The translations under genes and the position numbers were made by a program. From Rosistilla oblonga (GTDB lineage Bacteria; Planctomycetota; Planctomycetia; Pirellulales; Pirellulaceae): DNA of 64,000 nucleotides. The stretch spans positions 6,145,339-6,209,338 of the forward strand of contig NZ_CP036292.1 of assembly GCF_007751715.1 (NCBI RefSeq), written 5' to 3'. This document shows, piece by piece, positions 44,301-53,567 of the stretch (positions are counted from its first letter, which is position 1; every line of letters starts with the position of its first letter). Under the pieces are notes generated by a model that was not told the DNA's origin, ran no database searches, and saw only the letters and a list, made by a program, of their open reading frames with translations.

Positions 44301-45206
44301 ATGCGACGACAATCGCGACAACAAGAAACAAACACCACGATGATTGCACTGCTGCTAATTTGCCTGCTGCCAACACTGGCAACTGCCGAGGAATCGGCGA
44401 GCCTCGGAACCGCCCCAGCCAAAAAAGCGACAGCTGCGCCGACGTCGGCGCACCCGCTGGATCGCGTGATCGAAATCGCGACCAAGGGGCTGCAGCGAAC
44501 TGATGAAGAAGTCAAAGAGTATTCGTGCCTGCTGATCAAGCGCGAACGGATCGACGGCGAACTGACGGCTCGCCAGTACATGCAAGCCAAAGTCCGCCAC
44601 CGCCATTTTGCCGACGGCAAGCTGGTCACGCCGATGAGCGTCTACCTGAAGTTCCTCAAGCCGAGCGAACTGGCTGGCCGCGAGGTGTTGTACGTCGAAG
44701 GCGAACGCGACGGCAACGTCTTGGCGCGGCGCGGTGGGCCACGACTGGCAAACATCACCGTCGAACTGAACCCCAAGGGGCATTGGGCGATGCAGGGGAA
44801 CCTGCACCCGATCACCGAATTTGGTTTCCGCAACCTGATCTTCCGCCTGCTGGAGAAGATGCGTAGCGACCTGGCGTCGAGCGATATCGACGTCAAGTTC
44901 TACGACAACGCCAAGCTGGGTGATCGGGAATGCGAACACATTCAAGTCACGCAGACCAATCGCAGCGCGACCGCCGATTACCACATCGCTCGGATTTTCA
45001 TCGACAAGGAACTGCAGGTCCCCGTCTACTTCGCTTCCTACGATTGGCCGGAAGCCGACGGCGAACCGCCGCTGAAGGAAGAGTACATCTTTGCCAACGT
45101 CGACCTGAATCCAAACTTCGTCGCGATGGACTTCGATGCCGACAACCCCGACTACGCCTTCGAACCGATCGCGTCGCAGGAATCGTTAGCTCAAGTCGAA
45201 CCCTAG
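44301..45206 (+). CDS. Secreted DUF1571 protein
   Basis: A 301-residue exported protein. ATG 44301 has a good AGAGGGTGAGAA site; the signal is MIALLLICLLPTLATAEE after a basic lead, and an alternative ATG at 44340 starts directly at the hydrophobic core. DUF1571 features include VKEYSCLLIKRERIDGELTA, MSVYLKFLKPSELAGREVLY and VYFASYDWPEADGEPPLKEE, the lipoprotein-like LolA/LppX-related fold that handles hydrophobic ligands. The family is planctomycete-enriched and of unknown function. Neighbours give no clue. Confidence 0.88.
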   Translation: MRRQSRQQETNTTMIALLLICLLPTLATAEESASLGTAPAKKATAAPTSAHPLDRVIEIATKGLQRTDEEVKEYSCLLIKRERIDGELTARQYMQAKVRHRHFADGKLVTPMSVYLKFLKPSELAGREVLYVEGERDGNVLARRGGPRLANITVELNPKGHWAMQGNLHPITEFGFRNLIFRLLEKMRSDLASSDIDVKFYDNAKLGDRECEHIQVTQTNRSATADYHIARIFIDKELQVPVYFASYDWPEADGEPPLKEEYIFANVDLNPNFVAMDFDADNPDYAFEPIASQESLAQVEP

Positions 45207-45280
45207 CCGGCAGCAACTCGCTGCACTTTACCCGCTCGACGCAAGTCGGGAGGGTCGGAAAACGAGCGCCGAGCTAGTTT

Positions 45281-45395
45281 TTCGGGGAGGGCAGTACCCC
45301 GGGATCAAGCACTGCGGATTTACCGCGCGACGCACCTCCCCGAACTACGCTTCGCTCGTTCGACCCTCCGCTTCAAACTTCGTTTGGCGGAGGGT
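45281..45395. repeat. Hairpin repeats between convergent genes
   Basis: TTCGGGGAGG (45281) is inverted at 45335-45344, and ACCCTCCGC (45363) pairs with GCGGAGGGT (45387-45395) around TTCAAACTTCGTTTG. They lie between the convergent DUF1571 and lipase-like genes and could terminate both, though U tracts are weak. Related GC-rich stems occur in the hsdM remnant. Confidence 0.55.
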
Positions 45396-45421
45396 GAAGT
45401 GTCGCACTTCCCCCGCCCGGC

Positions 45422-46414
45422 TCAGGGCAGCGGGTTGCGTTGGCCGTCGTCCGCGAAGGCGCCGGTCTCTAGAAACCGTAGCGTCAACTCTTGGACGTCT
45501 TTGTCGTCCATCAAAAACGAATGCAACACCGGCACGATCACAAAGTCGTTCGCTCCCGAAAGCTTCGCCTCTTCAACGCTGACGATCAGATCGCTGTCAC
45601 CATCGACTAAGGGATTGCGAAAACGTCCCATCTCAAACGCGCCAGCAATGATCCCGAACTCGCACGGCGGCGTCGCCAGATGTTGCTGCAGTTCGTCCCA
45701 ATTGATCCCCAACTGCACGCCGCTGGTTCCGGTGATGATTTCGAACACCGTTGTCGACTGCAACCGCTTGGCGATCTGAGCGCCCTGATTCGGCGGCCCC
45801 TGCATCACAAATCGCCCCAGTCGATCCAAGACGCCCGCCGGATCGCCCTCGGTTTGCCAATCGCCGATCGCATGCCGAGCGACGATGTTCCCCATGCTGT
45901 GACCGACCAAATCGATCTGCGGTTGGCCGGGCAGGCTCTCGATCAGCCCTCGAAGCGCGCGAGCGTGCTGGCTGACCGGAGCGCGTGTGCTCGCATAGCC
46001 GAAGTGGATGACTGTCGCCGGCGTTTCCTTTTCGATCCGTTTTCCTAAGGAGGCAAACGAGCGATGGGTCCGCATCAGGCCGTGCAGACAAATGACGACT
46101 CGCTGCGGTGGCTCGGGCCAAGGACCGTCGCTAACGATCTCCGCCAACCGCGCGTCGCAGGCCTCTCGCGAACCGGAGAAGTGGCGAATGTTCGATGGAT
46201 TCAGCAGGCGGCACTGATCGGTCAATTTGTTCTGCTGGATTCGCCAACCGTACCACCAACGCAGATCGGTCCAGAACTGGACGCCTCCCAAGGTCGGAAG
46301 CTTTAAATTCGCGACAAACCCTGCGGATTCAGGAACCGGTTCGTCGGCGTGATTGGTGGATTGGTTCATGATCGCGACCAGCAATATCAGCCAGATTGAG
46401 AACTTCGTACGCAT
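45422..46414 (-). CDS. Alpha/beta hydrolase, lipase-like, exported
   Basis: A 330-residue protein. The signal peptide is MRTKFSIWLILLVAIMNQST. The nucleophile Ser173 is in DLVGHSMGNIVAR (GxSxG). The oxyanion His-Gly is at 111-112 (VICLHGLMRTHRS). The catalytic His is probably in IVPVLHSFLMDDKDVQELTL near residue 299, and the Asp in DGDSDLIVSVEEAK. The fold resembles the PGAP1/triacylglycerol-lipase-like esterases found beside secreted proteins. The substrate is unknown. It is divergent from the membrane protein gene, with only 15 bases between start codons. Confidence 0.85.
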   Translation of the reverse strand: MRTKFSIWLILLVAIMNQSTNHADEPVPESAGFVANLKLPTLGGVQFWTDLRWWYGWRIQQNKLTDQCRLLNPSNIRHFSGSREACDARLAEIVSDGPWPEPPQRVVICLHGLMRTHRSFASLGKRIEKETPATVIHFGYASTRAPVSQHARALRGLIESLPGQPQIDLVGHSMGNIVARHAIGDWQTEGDPAGVLDRLGRFVMQGPPNQGAQIAKRLQSTTVFEIITGTSGVQLGINWDELQQHLATPPCEFGIIAGAFEMGRFRNPLVDGDSDLIVSVEEAKLSGANDFVIVPVLHSFLMDDKDVQELTLRFLETGAFADDGQRNPLP

Positions 46415-46429
46415 TTCAGTCTCCTTGAT

Positions 46430-47314
46430 ATGGGATTCTCAATGAAGAGCCCATCCAAAGCGAGAGGGTTTGCTGGCCAAGATCTTTCGGTAGAATCCGA
46501 ACAGCTCGATGATCTTTTCAAAGCCCCCACTGTCTCGCCGGAGTCCCCTATGAGCGAAGCCCCGTATCAATCCCAACCAGCCGATTCGTTTGACCCACCC
46601 AAGTCTTCGGGCAGCTGTTGGCTCTACGGTTGCCTCGGATCGATCGCCCTGCTGTCCATCTTAGTGGTCTGCGGCGGCGTGGGGACCTATTGGTTTGTAA
46701 ACAATCAGATCCAGAAATACACCTCCGAAACCGCCGCCGATCTGCCCGTCGTCGAGATCGGCGAAGAGCGACTGGCCGAACTGGAATCGCGGGTCGACGG
46801 TTTCAAGACCGCGGTGGAAGCCGAATCGACGCCGCCCGAACTGATCCTGACCGCCGACGAGATCAACGCGATGATCGCCAAGCAGGATGACCTCCGCGGC
46901 CGCGTGTTCGTGAAAATCGCCGAGGGGCAAGTCGAAGGCGATGTCAGCATCCCGGTCGCCGGACGATTCTTTAACGGTTCGGCAACCTTCGATGTCAAGC
47001 TGGTCGACGGCATGCTGTTCGTCAACTTGAAAGCCGCCACGATCAAAGGCGAACCGGTTCCCGATATGGCGATCGAAGCGATCGGTAAAGAGAACTTGGC
47101 GAAAGAGCTGAACACAGATCCCGATATGGCAAAATTTATCAAGAGCTTGGACAGCGTCCGCATCGAAGGTGATAAGATCATCCTGTCGCCAAAGGTCGCC
47201 GAGGCGGACGTGGAGCCAGCACCCGACAACAATGACAACGCGACAGGCGAATCGGCTGGAACCGACGATAAATCGGCTCAAAGTCCCAGCGATTCAGACG
47301 CTAACTCCCAATAG
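46430..47314 (+). CDS. Single-pass membrane protein with acidic tail, uncharacterised
   Basis: A 294-residue protein from ATG 46430. An in-frame ATG at 46550 would give 255 residues, and its upstream context is no worse, so the start is unsure. One transmembrane helix (YGCLGSIALLSILVVCGGVG) lies near residues 66-85. The outside part has regular beta strands (ILTADEINAMIAKQDDLRGR, FVKIAEGQVEGDVSIPVAGR) like lipid-binding or LppX-type domains. The C-terminus is acidic and low-complexity. No family is recognised. It is divergent from the lipase-like gene with just 15 bases between starts, so they may share regulation. Confidence 0.7.
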   Translation: MGFSMKSPSKARGFAGQDLSVESEQLDDLFKAPTVSPESPMSEAPYQSQPADSFDPPKSSGSCWLYGCLGSIALLSILVVCGGVGTYWFVNNQIQKYTSETAADLPVVEIGEERLAELESRVDGFKTAVEAESTPPELILTADEINAMIAKQDDLRGRVFVKIAEGQVEGDVSIPVAGRFFNGSATFDVKLVDGMLFVNLKAATIKGEPVPDMAIEAIGKENLAKELNTDPDMAKFIKSLDSVRIEGDKIILSPKVAEADVEPAPDNNDNATGESAGTDDKSAQSPSDSDANSQ

Positions 47315-47435
47315 CAAGCGGAGAAGGCGGCCAGAAACGCCACGTCCAATTTGAATCGATCGGCAGTGGATTCGGACATGCGTGCAACTGTTTTTCTACG
47401 CGAATTTTCACTAGCACTAGAGTCTCTTGACTTTC

Positions 47436-49079
47436 ATGAATGATTCCACTGGCAATCGAAATTCCCCTCCGGGGCAACGCCTTCAGGCGCAGGGGTTCCG
47501 CGTCGAACAACTACTTGCCGATACCGCAACTGGCCGCGTGCGCGTGCCCAATTTTCAGCGTCCACTGCGGTGGCGTGCGCGGCATGTCATCGACTTTTTT
47601 GATTCCATTCGCCGTGGTTTCCCGGTTGGCAACCTTTTGCTCTCCCGAGATTACGCACCGGCTGGCGTCGTGAAATTTGGCCCAATTGAGTTCGATTCAG
47701 CCGAACAGCACAGTGCCTTGTGGGTTGTTGATGGACAGCAGCGGATCATGGCGTTAACAGCCACGCTACTGCGACGGGAAGTCATCCCACGGAGCGACTA
47801 CTGGTCGATCTGGTACGACTTAGAACGAGAGGAGTTTCGTCAATTACTAAAGAAGGAGCCTCCTGCAGGCTGGCTCCCGCTAAATGTTATTGCCAACTCA
47901 GTCGACCTTTTGAAATGGATTCGGAATTGGCCGCTCGGCTTGGAACACGAAGATTTGGTAGATCGTGCACTGGAGCTTGGCAAGGCGGTACGAGAGTATG
48001 AGGTTCCAGCGTATATTGTCGAAGGAACCAGCGAGGAGCAATTGCGTCTGATCTTCACGCGAGTTAACACCGCTGGAGTCGACATGCGAGAGTCAGAGAT
48101 TTTCGAAGCTTTGTACCGAACCGACGAAGAGCGTCCGATTCGATCGGCGGTCTCGCGGCTTTGCGATCTAGAATTTGGCTCACTGGACAAAGACCTTTTT
48201 CTGCGCTGCCTGCGAGCGGCATGCGGTACATCGGTCCGTGCATCCAGCGAATCACCGGATGAACTCCCCGACCATTCGATTGAACGCACCGAACGAGCGC
48301 TCCGCCGTGCTGTCGACGCCATTAAGCTATCCGCAGGAATTCCGCACTGGAAACTGCTGCCCTATCGCCTGCCATTGATCGTACTGACGGCTTTCTACGA
48401 CCTCTATCCAGCCGAAGATTCCCGCATCGATCGACTCGTAGCCCATTGGATCTGGCGCGGTGCATTGACTGGCGATCACGAGAAAGTTTCCGATGCACGC
48501 GTCGATCGAATTGTGAAGCAGATACGCGAAGCGACGTCCGCGAGCCAAGCGATTATGGCGCTGCTTGCAGACCTCGCACCGTTGCAGAGCAATGATGCAC
48601 TGCCAAACCATCCAAGGCACGAGCTTGATCAACCGCTATCGCTGGGACGCGCGACTGGCAAGATTTTCATCATCGCGATGCTCGCTGCGGGGCCGCGACA
48701 AATCGGAGCAACAAACCAGTCGATGCTTTGGGACGTCGATGAAGAACTAGACACACCTGCTGTTCCGACAGCGGGATCACCAGATCAGCCGAAGTTCTAT
48801 TGGTCGATAACCAAGCAAGGAAATTTGGGGATCGACACAATCATCAAACTTCCGGGAATGAAGAAAAGGGACATCCTGTCAGCTCCCCCCGAAGTGCTGG
48901 ATTCGTTCCTGCTAAACCTTGAGTTGATCGAACATCTGAATCATGACCGGATCGATCAATACCGTGAATGCAGGCGAATACTTCTCCTCGATTGGTTTTC
49001 GCATTTTGTCGTCGACCGTCTTGGAGACCGCGCTGATTTGCGGCCCAACATTCAATCGATCCTCGAGGCAAACGTCTGA
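47436..49079 (+). CDS. DUF262 (GmrS/ParB-like nuclease fold) protein
   Basis: A 547-residue protein from ATG 47436; a TTG three codons upstream also opens the frame. The DUF262 domain is clear: RVRVPNFQRPLRWRARHVID (VPNFQRP at 37-43) and LWVVDGQQRIMALTATLL (VVDGQQR at 97-103), then LIFTRVNTAGVDMRESEIFE. This ParB/Srx-like fold is found in GmrSD modification-dependent nucleases, in DndB-like proteins and in other defence systems; it can hydrolyse NTP. A C-terminal DUF1524 HNH domain is not visible. The stop overlaps the HipA-type gene's start (TGATG, shared base 49079), so the two are translationally coupled. DNA is visibly more AT-rich than neighbouring genes. Confidence 0.88.
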   Translation: MNDSTGNRNSPPGQRLQAQGFRVEQLLADTATGRVRVPNFQRPLRWRARHVIDFFDSIRRGFPVGNLLLSRDYAPAGVVKFGPIEFDSAEQHSALWVVDGQQRIMALTATLLRREVIPRSDYWSIWYDLEREEFRQLLKKEPPAGWLPLNVIANSVDLLKWIRNWPLGLEHEDLVDRALELGKAVREYEVPAYIVEGTSEEQLRLIFTRVNTAGVDMRESEIFEALYRTDEERPIRSAVSRLCDLEFGSLDKDLFLRCLRAACGTSVRASSESPDELPDHSIERTERALRRAVDAIKLSAGIPHWKLLPYRLPLIVLTAFYDLYPAEDSRIDRLVAHWIWRGALTGDHEKVSDARVDRIVKQIREATSASQAIMALLADLAPLQSNDALPNHPRHELDQPLSLGRATGKIFIIAMLAAGPRQIGATNQSMLWDVDEELDTPAVPTAGSPDQPKFYWSITKQGNLGIDTIIKLPGMKKRDILSAPPEVLDSFLLNLELIEHLNHDRIDQYRECRRILLLDWFSHFVVDRLGDRADLRPNIQSILEANV

Positions 49080-50293
49080 TGAGCGCGCTTGCAGTCAACA
49101 TCAGCGACACGCGTGTCGGAATCCTTGAGCAATTTGAAGAAGAACGCCAGCGTTTCAGCTTTTGCGAGCAGTACGTAACTGCGTTACTGGAATCACGCCC
49201 CGTGTTGGGGCAGATTTTTGAAGACCGCTTTCCAAATTCAATCTCTGTCGATGGACCGATTTGTTGGTTTACACACCTGCTGCCTCAAGGTGCGATGTTG
49301 CGATGGCGTTCCGAGTTGCTGGGGATCGATCAGGATGACGTCTTTGAATTACTAAAGTACCTCGGCGGAGACCTGCCAGGTGCGGTAACGTTGACTCCCT
49401 GCGACTCGCAGTTGCGTCCTAAACAGACAGACCACCGCTCCCCAGCCCCCCCGAAAACGAAAGACGCGACACGTTTTCGTTTTTCATTGGCGGGGGCTCA
49501 GTGGAAGCTATCTGCTCGTGCTGCTGGACGAGGATTGACAACGCGGGCAACCTTCGACGGAACTGCGCTGATCGCAAAGTTCCATTCCCCCGAGTACCCA
49601 GGCTTGCCACGGTGCGAATTTGCCACGATGACTTGGGCCCAAGCCTCAGGACTCTTAACTCCCGCGTTCGCCCTGCGCAAGGTATCTGACTTCGACGAGA
49701 TTCCCGAAGAAATGAACACTGGGGATGGGAATGTGTTTGTTATCGATCGATTTGATCGCACTTCAACGCGTAGAATTCACATTGAAGACTTTGGCCAAAT
49801 CCTCGATCGACCGCCGGGGCACTCGCAATACCAGGGCACATACGAGGAACTTGGCAGCGTCATCCGTTGGATCGCCCCCGAGAGTGCCCACGAGTTCCTA
49901 CGTTCAGTGGTTTTTCACGTGGTTGCGGGGAACGGAGATGCCCATCTGAAGAACTTTTCGGTGATCTATCCTGATGGCAGAAACGCGGCATTATCCCCGG
50001 CGTACGACGTCGTCTCGACCGTTCTCTATTTTCCTCCGAGCAAAAACAAATTGGCGCTTCAACTCGACGGCCAGGGGGAATTCAAATCTGTCACTCTGGG
50101 CAGCTTCTCCAGGCTGATCGATTGTCTGGGTATTGAACCGTCAATCGGAAGAGCAATAGTTTGTGACTTCGTTGATGCCGCGTTCGCGGCCTGGAACGAT
50201 GTCAATGTTCAAAACAATTTTGATAGCGCTCAAGTCGAACGCCTTCAGGCCCACATCGATTCGTTGCCACTTTCCAAGCTGCGAGGCAGTTGA
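49079..50293 (+). CDS. HipA-type serine/threonine kinase without HipB
   Basis: A 404-residue protein with HipA motifs in order: GDLPGAV at 97-103, the ATP-binding FSLAGAQWKLSA at 135-146 (VAGAQEK in E. coli), FVIDRFDRTSTRRIHIEDFG at 220-239, the catalytic GNGDAHLKNFSVIY at 284-297 (Asp287, Asn292), and the metal Asp310 in LSPAYDVVST. E. coli HipA is 440 residues and phosphorylates GltX to slow growth; HipB normally neutralises it. Here no HipB-like HTH gene is adjacent. The start overlaps the DUF262 gene stop by one base, so the pair is produced together. The kinase may be inhibited by, or act through, the DUF262 protein. Its substrate is unknown. Confidence 0.9.
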   Translation: MSALAVNISDTRVGILEQFEEERQRFSFCEQYVTALLESRPVLGQIFEDRFPNSISVDGPICWFTHLLPQGAMLRWRSELLGIDQDDVFELLKYLGGDLPGAVTLTPCDSQLRPKQTDHRSPAPPKTKDATRFRFSLAGAQWKLSARAAGRGLTTRATFDGTALIAKFHSPEYPGLPRCEFATMTWAQASGLLTPAFALRKVSDFDEIPEEMNTGDGNVFVIDRFDRTSTRRIHIEDFGQILDRPPGHSQYQGTYEELGSVIRWIAPESAHEFLRSVVFHVVAGNGDAHLKNFSVIYPDGRNAALSPAYDVVSTVLYFPPSKNKLALQLDGQGEFKSVTLGSFSRLIDCLGIEPSIGRAIVCDFVDAAFAAWNDVNVQNNFDSAQVERLQAHIDSLPLSKLRGS

Positions 50294-50457
50294 ACGGGGC
50301 GGGCGACTGCGGGGCGGATAGATATCATGAGCATGGCCACAGCTTCGACTGTAAACTCGTTAAAACGATTTCTGATAAGATCCACCAAGCCAGCTAGATT
50401 TATTGCATCTAATTTCAAATCCTGTCGCTCGATTGGCGTCGGTTGGGAGAGTTTTGA

Positions 50458-51351
50458 TTGAATACCACCGCAACCGCCACGCCTTTGTTATCGCCCGAGA
50501 TGCTGGGGCGGTTGGAGCGGATGGAATTGGTCAGCCGCAAGGTCTTCCGCGGCCGGATGAAAGGGGAACGACGCAGTCGCCGCAAAGGGCAGAGCGTTGA
50601 ATTCGCCGACTTCCGCAACTACGTCCCCGGTGACGACCTGCGGTTCATCGACTGGAACATGTACGCGCGGCTGGACAAGCTGTTCCTGAAACTGTTCCTG
50701 GAAGAGGAAGACCTGCATTTCTATGCGTTGATCGATGCCAGCGCGTCGATGAGCTTTGGCGATCCGACGAAACTACACGTCGCCAAACAACTTGCCGCCG
50801 CGCTCGGTTACGTCGGCATGTGCCGCGCCGACCGCGTCCGTGTCGCCGCACTGGGACCGCCCGGTGCCGCCGCGCCAACGCTGCGTGGCAAAGCCAGCCT
50901 GTGGAAGATGCTGAACTACTTGGATACCGTCCAACCGGTTCACAACGTTTCGCTGGCCGACGGCGTCAAAGATTTTGTGCTCCGCAATCCAGGGACCGGG
51001 ATCGTTGTCCTGCTGACCGACCTGATGGACAAGCAGGGCTACGAAGCCGCATTGCGGATGTTGCTGGGCCGCCGAATGGATGTCTTTGTCGTCCACATCT
51101 TGGCTCCCGAAGAGATCGATCCGCCGCTGCAAGGCGATCTGAAGCTGATCGATGTCGAAGACGCTGACGAAGCCGAAGTGACCGTCAACGGCGCGTTGCT
51201 GCAACGCTACAAACAAACCGTCGACGCCTTCATCGATCAATCGCGGACCTTCTGCAGCCAACGCGACATGACCTATCTATTGACGCGGACCGACCAGAGC
51301 GTCGAAGAACTGGTCACCAAATATCTGCGACAGCGAGGCGTGGTGCGATGA
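50458..51351 (+). CDS. DUF58 domain protein
   Basis: A 297-residue protein starting at TTG 50458, with GGGAGAG about 7 bases upstream. DUF58 is complete: RRKGQSVEFADFRNYVPGDD at about 41-60, LRFIDWNMYARLDKLFLKLF, then the von Willebrand-like stretch YALIDASASMSFGDPTKLHV. It is cytoplasmic with no membrane helix. DUF58 proteins belong to MoxR/BatA-type operons that assemble or stress-protect envelope complexes. A MoxR ATPase gene is not in the window. The stop overlaps the next gene's start by 4 bases (ATGA), so both are translated together. Confidence 0.93.
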   Translation: MNTTATATPLLSPEMLGRLERMELVSRKVFRGRMKGERRSRRKGQSVEFADFRNYVPGDDLRFIDWNMYARLDKLFLKLFLEEEDLHFYALIDASASMSFGDPTKLHVAKQLAAALGYVGMCRADRVRVAALGPPGAAAPTLRGKASLWKMLNYLDTVQPVHNVSLADGVKDFVLRNPGTGIVVLLTDLMDKQGYEAALRMLLGRRMDVFVVHILAPEEIDPPLQGDLKLIDVEDADEAEVTVNGALLQRYKQTVDAFIDQSRTFCSQRDMTYLLTRTDQSVEELVTKYLRQRGVVR

Positions 51352-53330
51352 ACTTTTTGCCCGCGCTGCATGCATGGCAATGGGGTCTGTTGGGGCTGAT
51401 CCCAATCGGCATCATCCTGCTCTATTTCCTGAAGCTACGTCGCCAACCGATCGAAGTCCCCAGCACCTACCTGTGGACCCGCACGATCGAAGACATGCAC
51501 GTCAACAGCCTGCTGCAGCGGTTGCGGCGGAACCTCTTGCTGTTTCTGCAGCTGTTATTCATCGCGTTGGCGGCGCTGGCGCTGCTGCGGCCGGGTTGGC
51601 AAGCGAGCAGCCAGAGCGGCCGCCGGATGGTGCTGCTGTTGGATGCTTCGGCCAGCATGCAGTCGACCGATGTGAAACCTTCGCGTTTCGAACAGGCCAA
51701 GGAACTGTTGGCTCAACAGATCGACAACATGGACGGCAGCGATTCGGCGATGCTGATCGCGTTCAGCGATGAACCCGACGTATTGCAAGGCTTTACGTCC
51801 GACCGACGCCGGTTGCGCGATGCCTTGGATTTAGCGCAGCCGACCAATCGGACGACCAACATGCTCGATTCGCTGAAAGCCGCGGCGGGGCTGGCGAATC
51901 CAAACCGCACCAGCCAAGCAGCCGATGTGAACGACATCCAGGTCGCCGACGCGCTCCCGGCGACGCTGTACATCTACAGCGATGGACGGGTCGGTGCGAT
52001 CAACGATTTCGACTTGGGCAACCTAACGCCCAAGTTCATCCCGATCGGATCGGGGAGCGCCAACAACATGGCGATCACCGCCTTTAGCGCCGAACGGAAT
52101 CCCGAGGATCCGTCGCAGGTTCAAGCCTTTGCGACGATCGCCAACCTCGGGGCGCAGCCGCAAGCGGTCACGGCGACGCTAACGCGCGACGGCGAATTCC
52201 TCGATGCTTCGGCCGTCGAACTGGATCCCGGGGAAGAGGAGGGACTCTCGTTTGCGCTGCAGATCGATGACGACGCCGGCTTGAAACTGAGCCTCGACCA
52301 GACCGACGACTTGGCGATCGATAACGTCGCCTACACCGGACTCTCGCCGCTGCACAGCGTCGCCGTGTTGGTTGTCACGCCGGGAAACGAACCGCTGAAG
52401 ACGGCGATGCAAACGCCTCGCGCATCGCGATTGGGGAGGCTAGAGTTTGTCGAACCTAGCTACCTCGAATCGGCGGAATACAAAAAAAGAGCGGCCGACG
52501 GCAGCGACGACTTGATCGTCTACGACCGCTGCGCGCCCGAGACGATGCCGCTGGCCAGCACTTGGTTTATCGGCAGCCTGCCGCCACAAGATTGGGAAGC
52601 GGGGGACCTGTCGTCGGCGGTGTTTGTGGTCGACGTCGATCGGACCCATCCGATCATGCGGTTCTTAGAATTGTTTGCGATCAAAATTGTCGAAGGGAAA
52701 ACGCTGACCGGGCCGTCGGGAACGCAGACTCTGATGACCAGCGATTCGGGACCGATCCTGGCCTTGGCTTCGCGACGCGGTTACCAAGACCTGGTGCTCG
52801 GTTTTGAGATCGCTTCGCAAAGCGAGGATGGGGGCGAAGCTTACAACACCGACTGGCCGATCCAACGCAGCTGGCCAGTCTTCGTTTACAACGTCTTGCG
52901 ATATTTGGGCGGAGCGATCGACACGACCGGCGCGCCGTCGTACCGCCCGGGGCAACCGATCACGCTGCGAACGGAAAACCGATTGACTGAAGTTGAATTA
53001 CGATTGCCTTCGGGCGAGACCGAAACGCTGACCGCCGGTGTCGGTGGTCAGACTGGATTTTCGGATACCGAAGCGGTTGGGCTGTACCAGTTGTTCGCTG
53101 GCGATCGGCTGCTGCAGATGTTCACCATCAATTTGTTCGACGCTCAAGAGAGCAAGATCCCCGCGACCGAAACGATCGAGTTGGGGTACGAAACCGCCGA
53201 GACGATCGCTGGCGAGCAGAACCGCCGCAGCGAAGCGTGGCGTTGGATCTTGCTAGCCGCTCTGCTGCTGCTGGTCCTCGAATGGATCACCTACAGCCGC
53301 CGCGTCTGGGTCTCCCCCGCCCGCGGTTAG
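51348..53330 (+). CDS. BatA/von Willebrand factor A domain membrane protein
   Basis: A 660-residue protein. N-terminal transmembrane helices are LLGLIPIGIILLYFLKLRRQ (14-33) and LLFLQLLFIALAALALLRPG (64-83), the aerotolerance BatA-type N-domain. The vWA domain follows with the MIDAS motif DASAS in MVLLLDASASMQSTDVKP near residue 98-102. A C-terminal membrane helix (WILLAALLLLVLEWITYSRR) anchors the end. Middle residues 240-560 are beta-rich and probably extracytoplasmic. It is coupled to the DUF58 gene by a 4-base overlap. The pair is expected to act with a MoxR AAA+ ATPase encoded elsewhere. Confidence 0.9.
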   Translation: MNFLPALHAWQWGLLGLIPIGIILLYFLKLRRQPIEVPSTYLWTRTIEDMHVNSLLQRLRRNLLLFLQLLFIALAALALLRPGWQASSQSGRRMVLLLDASASMQSTDVKPSRFEQAKELLAQQIDNMDGSDSAMLIAFSDEPDVLQGFTSDRRRLRDALDLAQPTNRTTNMLDSLKAAAGLANPNRTSQAADVNDIQVADALPATLYIYSDGRVGAINDFDLGNLTPKFIPIGSGSANNMAITAFSAERNPEDPSQVQAFATIANLGAQPQAVTATLTRDGEFLDASAVELDPGEEEGLSFALQIDDDAGLKLSLDQTDDLAIDNVAYTGLSPLHSVAVLVVTPGNEPLKTAMQTPRASRLGRLEFVEPSYLESAEYKKRAADGSDDLIVYDRCAPETMPLASTWFIGSLPPQDWEAGDLSSAVFVVDVDRTHPIMRFLELFAIKIVEGKTLTGPSGTQTLMTSDSGPILALASRRGYQDLVLGFEIASQSEDGGEAYNTDWPIQRSWPVFVYNVLRYLGGAIDTTGAPSYRPGQPITLRTENRLTEVELRLPSGETETLTAGVGGQTGFSDTEAVGLYQLFAGDRLLQMFTINLFDAQESKIPATETIELGYETAETIAGEQNRRSEAWRWILLAALLLLVLEWITYSRRVWVSPARG

Positions 53331-53567
53331 CGCAGCCGAAACTGCAGCCAGGAATGTTTGCGGTCACAACGTCCAACTGCACGAACTGATGGAACGACAG
53401 GACGATAGCGCGTCGCCACACTGCGGCAACGAAGCCCAAACGCCGCCAGCGGTTGTTGCGGGTGCCTGGACGGTGCTCTGGTTTTGACTTACCTTGAATC
53501 GTGACTTTACGAATCAACAGGACGGTCAAGCGAACCTGCCGTCGCGTCCCCGCAGGAACTCCCGTCG

